From positions 620,001 through 684,000 of the forward strand of contig NZ_CP148752.1 of the NCBI RefSeq assembly GCF_040448305.1: DNA of 64,000 nucleotides, given 5' to 3'. Shown piece after piece: positions 49,807-58,447 of this stretch (the first letter of the stretch is position 1; the number at the start of each line of letters is the position of its first letter). Position numbers and translations under genes: made by a program. The notes below the pieces were generated by a model. The model worked only from the letters and a program-made list of their open reading frames with translations. It searched no databases and had not been told where the DNA came from. This stretch comes from Pseudomonas fluorescens. GTDB taxonomy: Bacteria > Pseudomonadota > Gammaproteobacteria > Pseudomonadales > Pseudomonadaceae.

Positions 49807-50625
49807 ATGAGCGATATAAGTATTCAGCCAGTTACTCAAATGGCATTTGATGATGCGATGCAGGATAAGTACTTCGAAGGCATTGCGGCAGAACTGCAAA
49901 ACGTCGCGCCAGGGCGGCGGACCAAGCGTTCCACCTCGATCCTGGAGACGGCATCGAGTGATTCGTCGGCGCAAGGTGTAGGGACTTCGGTAGTAGGGCC
50001 CTCGCTGGTGGTCTTCGAACAGGCGCTTTCGGAGGACGACAGGCAGGCTGCGCTGGAGTGCCAGCAGTTTGCCGAAGCAGTGGTCCGGAATCGACTGCCC
50101 CAGGGAGCCAGCAACGAAGAACGCTACCGGATGTACAACGAGGCATTGTTGTCGCTGGGCTGGGTGACGCAAAGCTACACCTACAAGAAATACGTCAGCA
50201 AACAGCTCACCATCACGATGAATGAAGCGATTTTGCAAGTGCTTGAGACCGTTGTTTCTGGTGGAGCAAGCAGCGTCCTGAACCTGGTGGCATCGGGTTT
50301 CAGCAAGCTTAAGGGCGATAAGGACGCACTGAAGATTGTCGATGCCGGCAGCAAGAAAAACGACGTCATCAGCTTCAAGGCTGTGCCTTGCATTACGACG
50401 CCAGGCGGTGGCATGTCCATGTTGATGGGCGGCCTGGACTTGGTGGACAAGGAATACAACGGCAACTTCTTATTCGTGACTTACAAGACCCAAGGGGTGC
50501 AGATTTTTCAGGGAGCGGGTGTGCGCGAGTTTAATCGGCGTGCATTCGAGCGAAAGAAGAATACGATATACGAGTATAACGACCAGTTTGCCGATGGCCT
50601 TTTCAAACAATTAACAGGGCAGTGA
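49807..50625 (+). CDS. Unknown protein, first of a paralogous pair
   Basis: A 272-residue, cytosolic-looking protein with no signal peptide or membrane helix. No family recognised. An Ser-rich, charged N-terminal third (about residues 35-65, RRTKRSTSILETASSDSS) is followed by a region shared with the next gene. The shared region begins FEQALSEDDRQAALECQQFAE (about residues 70-90) and ends VREFNRRAFERKKNTIYEY (about 239-257). A Gly-rich segment TTPGGGMSMLMGG is near residue 200. TGGAG precedes the ATG. The upstream DNA is AT-rich. The two genes are 54 bases apart and probably cotranscribed. Confidence 0.75.
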   Translation: MSDISIQPVTQMAFDDAMQDKYFEGIAAELQNVAPGRRTKRSTSILETASSDSSAQGVGTSVVGPSLVVFEQALSEDDRQAALECQQFAEAVVRNRLPQGASNEERYRMYNEALLSLGWVTQSYTYKKYVSKQLTITMNEAILQVLETVVSGGASSVLNLVASGFSKLKGDKDALKIVDAGSKKNDVISFKAVPCITTPGGGMSMLMGGLDLVDKEYNGNFLFVTYKTQGVQIFQGAGVREFNRRAFERKKNTIYEYNDQFADGLFKQLTGQ

Positions 50626-50679
50626 GGCTGGCTTTTTATCGGTAATGCCGGTTTCAAGCGCTGACTGTGAGTGGTAAAT

Positions 50680-51330
50680 ATGTCTGCAACTGTCAATGCC
50701 ACCGTAGTGGGTGGCTGTCTGTTGTCTTTTACACAAGGTGTGAGTCCGCAAGATCAACAGGATATACAGGACTGTTTGCTGTACGCAGAGTTGGCCGCTA
50801 ACGAAAAGTATCCGGGCAAGGTCTCGAAGAAAATCTGGTTCGATTATTTTCAAGGGCGATTGCTCAAGGCGGGATACTCGCTCAAGACCATCGTTCCGAC
50901 CGATCCGATCCTGGTCACGAGTGTCCGTCAATTGCTCAGCGCCAGTTACAGTGTGATGGGTCGCTTGGGCGTGGAGCGCCTGGGCCAGCTCTTCGAGGAC
51001 ACCTTTAAGGCGTTGCGGCTGGATGAGTTTGCCTGGGATTTCTTTCGCAGCAATGTTGCCAATGGCGGCTCGGGTATCCTCAAGTGCGCGCCTTGCGAGC
51101 GGCTCGCCTCGGGTGAAGTGGTCGTCTGCCTGCTTGGCTTGCGCTACAGCGCGACCGTGATGGAAAGCGACTTTTTCCTGTGGAGCGAGTTCGATCGAGT
51201 GCTGGAGATCATTCCCGATGGCGGGGTGTTTGTGTTCGACCGACGGGCGTTTGAAAACTACCGTAAACGGGTTCACGAGAAAATCGAGGCTTATTCGAAC
51301 AAGGTGTTCGTGCGCAAACTCCAGTCCTGA
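50680..51330 (+). CDS. Unknown protein, second of a paralogous pair
   Basis: A 216-residue protein from the ATG at 50680; an in-frame GTG at 50671 is possible. It aligns with the preceding protein at both ends: FTQGVSPQDQQDIQDCLLYAE here with FEQALSEDDRQAALECQQFAE there, and VFVFDRRAFENYRKRVHEKIEAY with VREFNRRAFERKKNTIYEY. It lacks the Ser-rich N-terminal third. Three further cysteines include GILKCAPCERL. There is no export signal. A strong terminator follows. The function is unknown; a two-component complex or an effector/immunity-like pair are possible but unsupported. Confidence 0.75.
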   Translation: MSATVNATVVGGCLLSFTQGVSPQDQQDIQDCLLYAELAANEKYPGKVSKKIWFDYFQGRLLKAGYSLKTIVPTDPILVTSVRQLLSASYSVMGRLGVERLGQLFEDTFKALRLDEFAWDFFRSNVANGGSGILKCAPCERLASGEVVVCLLGLRYSATVMESDFFLWSEFDRVLEIIPDGGVFVFDRRAFENYRKRVHEKIEAYSNKVFVRKLQS

Positions 51331-51353
51331 TTGAAAGCTTTGCACGCAATAAA

Positions 51354-51392
51354 AAACAAGGCCCTGTGATTGACACACAGGGCCTTGTTTTT
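51354..51392. terminator. Bidirectional terminator between the paralogous pair and marC
   Basis: AAACAAGGCCCTGTG-ATTGACA-CACAGGGCCTTGTTTTT is a 15-bp perfect stem with A and T tails, between convergent genes. Confidence 0.92.
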
Positions 51393-51411
51393 GGAGTTGG
51401 GTAAACGTGCT

Positions 51412-52008
51412 TTAAGGCACCAGATAACCCTTCACCCCGGTGAAGATGATCTGCGCCGCCAGTGCACACACGAACAACCCCATCAAGCGGCTGACGATCT
51501 GCAGCCCCTGGTCGCCAAGAATGCGCTCGATACGACCGGACAAAAACAGCACCACCCCCACTGTAAAACTGGCCAGGGCAATACTGACAATGGCCGTGAG
51601 CTTGTCGTCCCAGTGCGGCTGGCTCACGCCCATCACCAGCAGGGCGCCGATGGTGCCGGGGCCGACCGTCAGCGGAATGGTCAGCGGGACGATGGTCACA
51701 TCCTGCTGCACGTTGTCGGTCTGTACCGCCGATTTACCTTGCGCCATCCCTAGTGCGGAGATGAACAGGACACTGCCGGCGCCGATGCGAAAGGCATCCA
51801 CGGTAATGCCGAAGACAGTGAAAATCACTCGGCCGAACAAGTACAACAGAACACTGGAGACCAGGGTAGCGACCGCTACTTTCCAGGCCAGCCGACGCTG
51901 CTCCTTGCGCGAATAACCACGGGTCAGACTGATGAAGCAGGACAACACGAAGAATGGGCTGTAGAGCACCAGCATCTTCAGATAAACGCTGAACAACACA
52001 TGGAGCAT
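51412..52008 (-). CDS. MarC-family integral membrane protein
   Basis: A 198-residue protein with six hydrophobic helices. Family signatures are LYSPFFVLSCFISLTRG at the first helix and VTIVPLTIPLTVGPGTIGALLV after the third. MarC proteins were once linked to multiple antibiotic resistance, but that link was withdrawn and the function is unknown. It lies directly downstream of retS on the same strand (65 bases), which may mean cotranscription. Confidence 0.9.
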   Translation of the reverse strand: MLHVLFSVYLKMLVLYSPFFVLSCFISLTRGYSRKEQRRLAWKVAVATLVSSVLLYLFGRVIFTVFGITVDAFRIGAGSVLFISALGMAQGKSAVQTDNVQQDVTIVPLTIPLTVGPGTIGALLVMGVSQPHWDDKLTAIVSIALASFTVGVVLFLSGRIERILGDQGLQIVSRLMGLFVCALAAQIIFTGVKGYLVP

Positions 52009-52073
52009 GGTGCCGGGCTCACTGGCGAGGGAATTCGAGTGGGAGTCTATCAGGGGTTGCGAAGTCTGTCGGC

Positions 52074-54851
52074 TCAGGACGTTTGGGTCGTTGCGCGATT
52101 CTGCTGGTCACGCTGGGCGACCCAATGCTCGATCAGTTCGCGCAACTGCGACAGTTCCACCGGCTTGGCCATGTGTCCGTCCATGCCGGCCTGGCGCGCA
52201 CGCTCTTTGTGTTCGGCAAGGATATGGGCGGTCAACGCCACCACAGGGGTGCGAACCCGCTGGTTGCCGACTTCCCAGGCGCGCAGCTGCTGGGTAGCCG
52301 AAAAGCCATCGAGGATGGGCATTTCGCAGTCCATCAGCACCAGGTCGTAGCGTTGGGCCTTCATCGCCTGCAAGGCTTCTTCGCCGTTGCAGGCGGTATC
52401 CGGTTGCAGGTTGAGCTTGCTCAGCATGCCGCGGATCACCTTGGTCGAAATGCTGTTGTCTTCGGCCACCAGAATGCGGAAGTCGCAGGGGACCTTGACC
52501 GGCAGGGCCGGATCGCTTTGCACTGGGTGGGTGGCGACGAGACCGTTGTTGCGTTGGGTCAGTTCGTCGGCCAGTGTGGTCTTGAGGGTGTAGCCGGCCA
52601 CCGGTTTGGCGAGGATGCGCTTGATCCCGGAGTTGCGCGCGATGATCTTGCTCGGTGCGTTGCTGATGCCTGTGAGCATGATCAGCAGGATGTCATGGTT
52701 CAGGCTCGGGTCTTCCTTGATCTTGGCCGCCAGTTGCATGCCGGTCATGCCGGGCATGTTCTGGTCCAGCAGGACCACATCGAAGTAATCGCGCAAATGA
52801 GCCTTGGTGCGCAGCAGTGCGAGCGCCTCCTTGCCGGAAGGCGCGGCGCTGACATTCAGGCCCCAGGCGCTGCATTGCTGCACCAGCACCTTGCGACAGG
52901 TTTCATTATCGTCCACCACCAATACCCGCGCACCTTGCAGCGGGCCGTCGAGGTCGGAGGTCGGGTGTTCGAGGCGATCCGGGTCCAGCGGCAGGGTCAG
53001 CCACAGGGTGCTGCCCTGGTTGCTGCCACTCTTGATCCCGAATTCTCCCTGCATCAAGCGGATCAGCTGGCGGGCAATCACCAGCCCCAGGTTGCCGCCC
53101 AGGTGGGTGGCCGAAAGGAAATGCCGGCTGTGCAGTTCTGCGTGCATCAGGGCGTCGCGTTCTTCGGCGTTCATGGGCTCGCCGCTGTCCTGCACGGCGA
53201 TACGCAGGCGTGGCTTGGTGTTGCGCTCGTCGAGCGCCACGACGATCAGGATTTCGCCCTCATCGGTTTTTTTCAGGGCGTTTTCAAGCAGGCTCAACAG
53301 CGTCTGGCGCAGGCGTGTGGGGTCACCGCTGATCACCCGCGGCACTTGCGGCTGGATGAAGCTGATCAACTCGACGTTTTGCTGCTCGGCCTTGGCGCGG
53401 AAGATGTTCAGGCAGTCTTCGATCAGCGCGTTGAGGTCGAACTGCACATCGTCCAGCTCGATCTGCCCGGACTCGAGTCTGGAGATGTCGAGAATTTCGT
53501 TGATCAGTGTCAGCAGCTCGTTGCCAGCGCTGTGGATCGTCTGCACATAGTCGCGTTGCTTGACCGAAAGCGGCGTGCCCAGCAGCAGCTCGGTCATGCC
53601 GAGGACACCGTTCATCGGGGTGCGGATTTCATGGCTGATCTTCGCCAGGAACTCTGCCTTGGCGTTGATCTCGGCGTTGCTGGCCGCCAGGTCACGACTG
53701 ATGCTGAAACGGTCTTCGGTGATGCGGCGTTGGCGCTCGCTCAATGCAATGCTCATCAGCAGGCCGCTGATGCAGATGACCAGCAGCAAGGTGGTGAGCA
53801 GGCCATGGGGTTCGATCAGGGTCAGCCCCAACAGCGCCGGCAGGATGACCAGTGTCCCGAGGTTGAACACCACCATGGCCGCCACGAAGAGGCGAGCCGG
53901 GCGATAACCTTTTTGCCAGTGATAGGCGCTGATGAACAGCATGGTCAGGCCTGCCAGGGCCACCAGGCCATAGGTAATGAAGTTCAGCGGCAAGGTATTG
54001 ACGAACAGCAGCATCAGGCCGCAGGCGGTGATGAGCAGGACCTCGCCGAGCAGCAACCGATTCAGCGGATGCGGCCCGAGCGGGGAGAAGAAACGATGGG
54101 CAAGCATCAGGCCGCAGGGCGCAGTCATTAACAATGCCAGGTAAGCCCCCGGCGTTTGCAGTGCATGCCAGTCCGGTAGCCAGGGACCGGCGAGGTTCAG
54201 CAACAACAGCAGGCTGAGCATCAACAGCCCTTCGCACGTCGCCAACCAGAGGGCACTGTGCGAGCGGGTGTAGGTGTAGCGGATGAGATTGTGCAGGATC
54301 AACATGGCGATGCAACCGAACAGCAGGCCATAGATCAGCGTCTGGATCTGGTTGGCAGCCGCGAGGATCGCCGATTGCAGGGTGATATAGGGTCGTAACT
54401 GGTGATCGGAGGCCAGCCGCAGGTAAACGTCGAGGGGGTTGTCGCTTTGCGGCAGAGCCAGCATGAAGTCGCTGCTGGGCAATGGTCGCTCGGATTGCGG
54501 CTGTTCGTTGCCCGTGCTGGATTGATCGATCAGCTTGTCGCCGTCCAGTACGTACATGTTGAACTGGCGCAGGTCAGGCGCGAACACCCGCAGCAACTGT
54601 TCGTGTTTGCCCGGTGCGAGCCTGAATCGCAACCATAGCGCGCCATCGGGTTCGGCCGCGGTAATGCGGTCGAGTTCGATGGGGCTGAATTGATTGGTGT
54701 AACGTGCGGAACGGATGTCGCTCAGTTGCAGGTCGCCCTGTTCGTCGAGCAATACCGCCCAGCCACTGCCTTGCGTGGCCTGGGCCGGTAGCATGCAGAG
54801 CAAGGTCAGCAAAGTGACAGTCAAGCTTATGGCAATCCTGAGCCAGCGCAC
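52074..54851 (-). CDS. retS: Hybrid sensor kinase RetS (regulator of Gac signalling)
   Basis: A 925-residue inner-membrane protein. A signal peptide to about 25, the periplasmic 7TMR-DISMED2 sensor (about 30-165), seven membrane helices (about 180-375), HisKA with H407 in AKISHEIRTPMNGVLGM, an HATPase domain, and two receiver domains (RVLVVDDNETCRK with LLDQNMPG; ILVAEDNSISTK with LMDCEMPILDG). This architecture, size and the purD neighbour match P. aeruginosa RetS (PA4856). RetS inhibits GacS and so lowers RsmY/RsmZ and the biofilm programme. The ATPase G1 box is degenerate (DSGEPM instead of DxGxG), consistent with signalling by heterodimer formation more than by catalysis. Confidence 0.92.
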   Translation of the reverse strand: MRWLRIAISLTVTLLTLLCMLPAQATQGSGWAVLLDEQGDLQLSDIRSARYTNQFSPIELDRITAAEPDGALWLRFRLAPGKHEQLLRVFAPDLRQFNMYVLDGDKLIDQSSTGNEQPQSERPLPSSDFMLALPQSDNPLDVYLRLASDHQLRPYITLQSAILAAANQIQTLIYGLLFGCIAMLILHNLIRYTYTRSHSALWLATCEGLLMLSLLLLLNLAGPWLPDWHALQTPGAYLALLMTAPCGLMLAHRFFSPLGPHPLNRLLLGEVLLITACGLMLLFVNTLPLNFITYGLVALAGLTMLFISAYHWQKGYRPARLFVAAMVVFNLGTLVILPALLGLTLIEPHGLLTTLLLVICISGLLMSIALSERQRRITEDRFSISRDLAASNAEINAKAEFLAKISHEIRTPMNGVLGMTELLLGTPLSVKQRDYVQTIHSAGNELLTLINEILDISRLESGQIELDDVQFDLNALIEDCLNIFRAKAEQQNVELISFIQPQVPRVISGDPTRLRQTLLSLLENALKKTDEGEILIVVALDERNTKPRLRIAVQDSGEPMNAEERDALMHAELHSRHFLSATHLGGNLGLVIARQLIRLMQGEFGIKSGSNQGSTLWLTLPLDPDRLEHPTSDLDGPLQGARVLVVDDNETCRKVLVQQCSAWGLNVSAAPSGKEALALLRTKAHLRDYFDVVLLDQNMPGMTGMQLAAKIKEDPSLNHDILLIMLTGISNAPSKIIARNSGIKRILAKPVAGYTLKTTLADELTQRNNGLVATHPVQSDPALPVKVPCDFRILVAEDNSISTKVIRGMLSKLNLQPDTACNGEEALQAMKAQRYDLVLMDCEMPILDGFSATQQLRAWEVGNQRVRTPVVALTAHILAEHKERARQAGMDGHMAKPVELSQLRELIEHWVAQRDQQNRATTQTS

Positions 54852-54951
54852 GGCGAAATCCCTTCGTTAGGTTGATGCCAGAATATAACGATGCGCGACG
54901 CCGGAACAGCCAGGCAATAAACCGTGTTCATTGCCTGGCGCGGTGTTTACC

Positions 54952-56247
54952 TTATTCCTGATTTTCGCCACGCTCGCGGGCAATGGCACGGTAGCCAATG
55001 TCCTTGCGATAGAAACAGCCTTCCCAGTCAATCGATGCCGCCAGTTTGTAAGCCTGCTGCTGTGCAGCGTCGACGCTGGCGCCCATGGCCGTGGCGCAAA
55101 GCACCCGACCACCGGCCGTTACGACTTGACCGTCCTTGAGCGCAGTACCGGCGTGGAAGACTTTGCCTTCCAGTGCTGCTGCTGCATCCAGGCCATTGAT
55201 GGCCACGCCCTTGGCGTAGTCACCAGGATAGCCGCCAGCGGCCAGCACGATGCCGACGCTCGGGCGTGGATCCCATTGTGCTTCGACCTTGTCCAGCGCT
55301 TGGGCCAGGGCGGCTTCCACCAGCAGCACCAGGCTCGACTGCAGGCGCAGCATCACCGGTTGGGTCTCAGGGTCGCCGAAGCGGCAGTTGAACTCGATGA
55401 CTTTTGGGTTACCAGCCTTGTCGATCATCAGACCAGCGTACAGGAAACCAGTGTAGACGTTGCCTTCCTCGGCCATGCCGCGCACGGTCGGCCAGATCAC
55501 CAGGTCCATGACGCGCTTGTGCACCTCGGCGGTGACCACTGGCGCCGGGGAGTAAGCACCCATGCCGCCGGTGTTTGGACCGGTGTCGCCGTCGCCGACG
55601 CGTTTGTGGTCCTGGCTGGTGGCCATCGGCAGCACGTTCTTGCCGTCGACCATGACGATGAAGCTGGCTTCTTCGCCGTCCAGGAACTCTTCGATGACTA
55701 CACGCGAACCCGCATCGCCGAAGGCATTGCCCGCCAGCATGTCGCGCACGGCGTCTTCGGCTTCGGCCAGGGTCATGGCGACGATCACGCCTTTACCCGC
55801 GGCCAGGCCGTCGGCCTTGATCACGATCGGAGCGCCTTTTTCACGCAGGTAGGCCAGGGCCGGCTCGATTTCGGTGAAGTTCTGGTAGTCGGCAGTCGGG
55901 ATCTTGTGGCGAGCCAGGAAGTCCTTGGTGAAGGCTTTCGAACCTTCCAGCTGTGCGGCGCCAGCGGTCGGACCGAAGCAATCCAGGCCACGGCTACGGA
56001 ACAGATCCACAACACCGGCAACCAGCGGCACTTCAGGGCCAACGATGGTCAGGGAAACGTTTTTCTCGGCAAAGTCTGCCAGTTGCTCAAGCGCCAGTAC
56101 GTCGATGGCGACGTTCTCGCACTTGGCTTCGATGGCGGTACCGGCGTTGCCCGGAGCCACGAACACCTTCTGCACGCGCGGATCCTGAGCCACTTTCCAG
56201 GCCAGGGCGTGTTCACGGCCACCGCTGCCAATGATCAAAACATTCAT
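54952..56247 (-). CDS. purD: Phosphoribosylamine-glycine ligase
   Basis: A 431-residue ATP-grasp enzyme opening MNVLIIGSGGREHALAWK. The central ATP-grasp region includes PIVIKADGLAAGKGVIVA and VIEFNCRFGDPETQPVM. It joins glycine to phosphoribosylamine in purine synthesis. It follows purH on the same strand, separated by 189 bases that contain a large hairpin. Confidence 0.98.
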   Translation of the reverse strand: MNVLIIGSGGREHALAWKVAQDPRVQKVFVAPGNAGTAIEAKCENVAIDVLALEQLADFAEKNVSLTIVGPEVPLVAGVVDLFRSRGLDCFGPTAGAAQLEGSKAFTKDFLARHKIPTADYQNFTEIEPALAYLREKGAPIVIKADGLAAGKGVIVAMTLAEAEDAVRDMLAGNAFGDAGSRVVIEEFLDGEEASFIVMVDGKNVLPMATSQDHKRVGDGDTGPNTGGMGAYSPAPVVTAEVHKRVMDLVIWPTVRGMAEEGNVYTGFLYAGLMIDKAGNPKVIEFNCRFGDPETQPVMLRLQSSLVLLVEAALAQALDKVEAQWDPRPSVGIVLAAGGYPGDYAKGVAINGLDAAAALEGKVFHAGTALKDGQVVTAGGRVLCATAMGASVDAAQQQAYKLAASIDWEGCFYRKDIGYRAIARERGENQE

Positions 56248-56316
56248 TTCAAAAACCTCGGATGACGCTAATTCTGTTTTAGAACCTAAAGCGCTTTACG
56301 CCCTAGGAGGTTGCAA

Positions 56317-56419
56317 TGACGCCGGTAGATGCAAGGCGGAGCCCACCTCGATGAGCGGAGTTGCCTTTTGGCAATGAGCATCATCGAGGTGGGCTCCAAC
56401 GCAGCAGATGCCGGCGTCA
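56317..56419. repeat. Nested inverted repeat (large hairpin) between purH and purD
   Basis: Outer arms TGACGCCGG (56317-56325) and CCGGCGTCA (56411-56419). Inner arms are a perfect 17-bp pair, GGAGCCCACCTCGATGA (56338-56354) and TCATCGAGGTGGGCTCC (56381-56397). The central TTGCC/GGCAA mini-stem lies around 56361-56374. The whole can fold into a stem of about 45 bp with bulges. It begins 18 bases after the purH stop. Confidence 0.85.
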
Positions 56420-56436
56420 GTGCGACCGTTGCCGTA

Positions 56437-58044
56437 TTAGTGACGGAAGTGGCGCATGCCGGTGAACACCATCGCGATGCCGGCTTCGTCGGCAGCAGCA
56501 ATCACTTCGGCATCACGCATCGAGCCGCCTGGTTGGATCACGGCAGTCACGCCCGCCTTGGCCGCATTGTCCAGACCGTCGCGGAACGGGAAGAATGCGT
56601 CGGAAGCCATCACCGAACCGGCTACCTGCAATCCAGCATGTTCTGCCTTGATTGCAGCAATTCGCGCGGAGTTCACGCGGCTCATCTGGCCGGCGCCGAC
56701 ACCGATGGTCTGGCGATTCTTGGCGTAGACGATGGCGTTGGACTTGACGTACTTGGCGACTTTCCAGGCGAAGATCAGGTCGTGGATTTCCTGTTCGGAC
56801 GGTGCACGCTTGGTCACCACTTTCAGGTCATCGGCGCCGATCATGCCGATGTCGCGGCTCTGTACCAGCAGGCCACCGTTGACGCGCTTGTAGTCCCAGG
56901 CCGCCGCGCGGTCAGCCGACCACTCGCCGCAGGCCAGCAGGCGTACGTTGGCTTTGGCGGCGACGATGGCGCGGGCTTCTTCGCTGACCGATGGAGCGAT
57001 AATCACTTCGACGAACTGACGTTCGACGATGGCCTTGGCGGTCTCGGCGTCCAGTTCACGGTTGAAGGCGATGATGCCGCCGAACGCCGATTCAGTGTCG
57101 GTAGCGTAGGCCAGTTCGTAGGCCTGACGGATGCCGCCTTCGGCATCAGGGCTGACAGCCACGCCGCACGGGTTGGCGTGCTTGACGATTACGCAAGCCG
57201 GCTTGACGAAGCTCTTCACGCATTCCAGCGCGGCGTCGGTGTCGGCCACGTTGTTGTACGACAGTTCCTTGCCTTGCAGTTGGGTCGCGGTGGCGATGCC
57301 GACTTCGGCAGGCTTGGCTTCAACATAGAACGCCGCGCTCTGGTGCGGGTTCTCGCCGTAGCGCATTTCCTGGGCCTTGATGAACTGGCTGTTGAAGGTG
57401 CGCGGGAACTCGCTGCGGCCGGAGGTCGAGAGGGTTTCGGCTGCCTGGTTCACGGTGCCCATGTAGTTGGCGATCATGCCGTCGTAGGCGGCGGTGTGCT
57501 CGAAGGCCTTGAGCATCAGGTCGAAACGCTGGGCGTAGGTCAGGCCACCGGCCTTGAGGCTTTCCAGGACGCTGGCGTAATCGCCGGCGTTGACCACGAT
57601 GGCCACGTCTTTATGGTTTTTCGCTGCCGAACGAACCATGGTCGGGCCGCCGATGTCGATGTTCTCGATGGCGGTCGGCAGGTCGCAGCCTGGCTTGCTG
57701 ATGGTGGCTTCGAACGGGTACAGGTTGACCGCTACCAGGTCGATCGGCTTGATGCCGTGCTCGTTCATGATGGCGTCGTCGATACCGCGACGACCGAGGA
57801 TCCCGCCGTGGATTTTCGGGTGCAGGGTCTTCACCCGGCCGTCCATCATTTCCGCAAAGCCGGTGTAATCAGCGACTTCCACTGCGGCAACGCCGTTGTC
57901 CTGCAGCAGCTTGAACGTTCCGCCGGTGGAGAGGATCTCGACGCCGAGGGCTTCAAGCTCCTTGGCGAATTCGAGGATCCCGGTCTTGTCGGAAACGCTG
58001 ATCAAGGCGCGGCGGATCGGCAGGCGGGTAGTCTGGTCGGTCAT
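56437..58044 (-). CDS. purH: Bifunctional AICAR formyltransferase / IMP cyclohydrolase
   Basis: A 535-residue protein from 58044 (MTDQTTRLPIRRALISVSDKTG). A longer start at 58065 is less usual. The N-terminal MGS-like IMP cyclohydrolase domain (to about residue 200) has the GRVKTLHPKIHGGIL motif. The C-terminal formyltransferase domain has VKHANPCGVA, TIGVGAGQMSRVNS and ASDAFFPFRDG. It performs the last two steps of purine ring synthesis. It lies downstream of dusB-fis. Confidence 0.98.
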   Translation of the reverse strand: MTDQTTRLPIRRALISVSDKTGILEFAKELEALGVEILSTGGTFKLLQDNGVAAVEVADYTGFAEMMDGRVKTLHPKIHGGILGRRGIDDAIMNEHGIKPIDLVAVNLYPFEATISKPGCDLPTAIENIDIGGPTMVRSAAKNHKDVAIVVNAGDYASVLESLKAGGLTYAQRFDLMLKAFEHTAAYDGMIANYMGTVNQAAETLSTSGRSEFPRTFNSQFIKAQEMRYGENPHQSAAFYVEAKPAEVGIATATQLQGKELSYNNVADTDAALECVKSFVKPACVIVKHANPCGVAVSPDAEGGIRQAYELAYATDTESAFGGIIAFNRELDAETAKAIVERQFVEVIIAPSVSEEARAIVAAKANVRLLACGEWSADRAAAWDYKRVNGGLLVQSRDIGMIGADDLKVVTKRAPSEQEIHDLIFAWKVAKYVKSNAIVYAKNRQTIGVGAGQMSRVNSARIAAIKAEHAGLQVAGSVMASDAFFPFRDGLDNAAKAGVTAVIQPGGSMRDAEVIAAADEAGIAMVFTGMRHFRH

Positions 58045-58126
58045 CTCAATTTCCATCAAAAGCAAAGGAAGTCAGCAAAAAAGGCGACCGGTTTTACGCG
58101 GGCGCCTTTCTGGTTTGATTGAATGC

Positions 58127-58447
58127 TTACAGCAAATCGTACTGCTTGAGTTTCTTGCGCAGCGTGCCCCGGTTCAGCCCGAGCATCTCGCTGGCCTTGG
58201 TCTGGTTGCCCTTGACGTAATTCATCACGCACTCGAGCAGGGGAGCCTCGACTTCGGAGAGCACCAGGTTGTACACATCCGTGACGGCAGCGCCCTCAAG
58301 GTGGGCGAAATAATTGTGCAGCGCCTTCTCGACACTCCCGCGAAGGGTCTGGCCTTCTTCGCTTGGCGTATTGAGGTGCTGTTTCAAATTTACGTTGTCG
58401 CTCACGGGTGTTGTTCCACTCACTAAAGTCTCGGTCATCATCGTCAT
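58127..58447 (-). CDS. fis: Nucleoid protein / regulator Fis
   Basis: A 106-residue protein. The C-terminal helix-turn-helix MNYVKGNQTKASEMLGLNRGTLRKKLKQYDLL region is diagnostic of Fis. The N-terminal LVSGTTPVSDNVNLKQHL replaces the beta-hairpin arm. Fis bends DNA and tunes rRNA and growth-phase genes. The ATG overlaps the dusB TGA, the classic dusB-fis arrangement. Confidence 0.97.
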   Translation of the reverse strand: MTMMTETLVSGTTPVSDNVNLKQHLNTPSEEGQTLRGSVEKALHNYFAHLEGAAVTDVYNLVLSEVEAPLLECVMNYVKGNQTKASEMLGLNRGTLRKKLKQYDLL

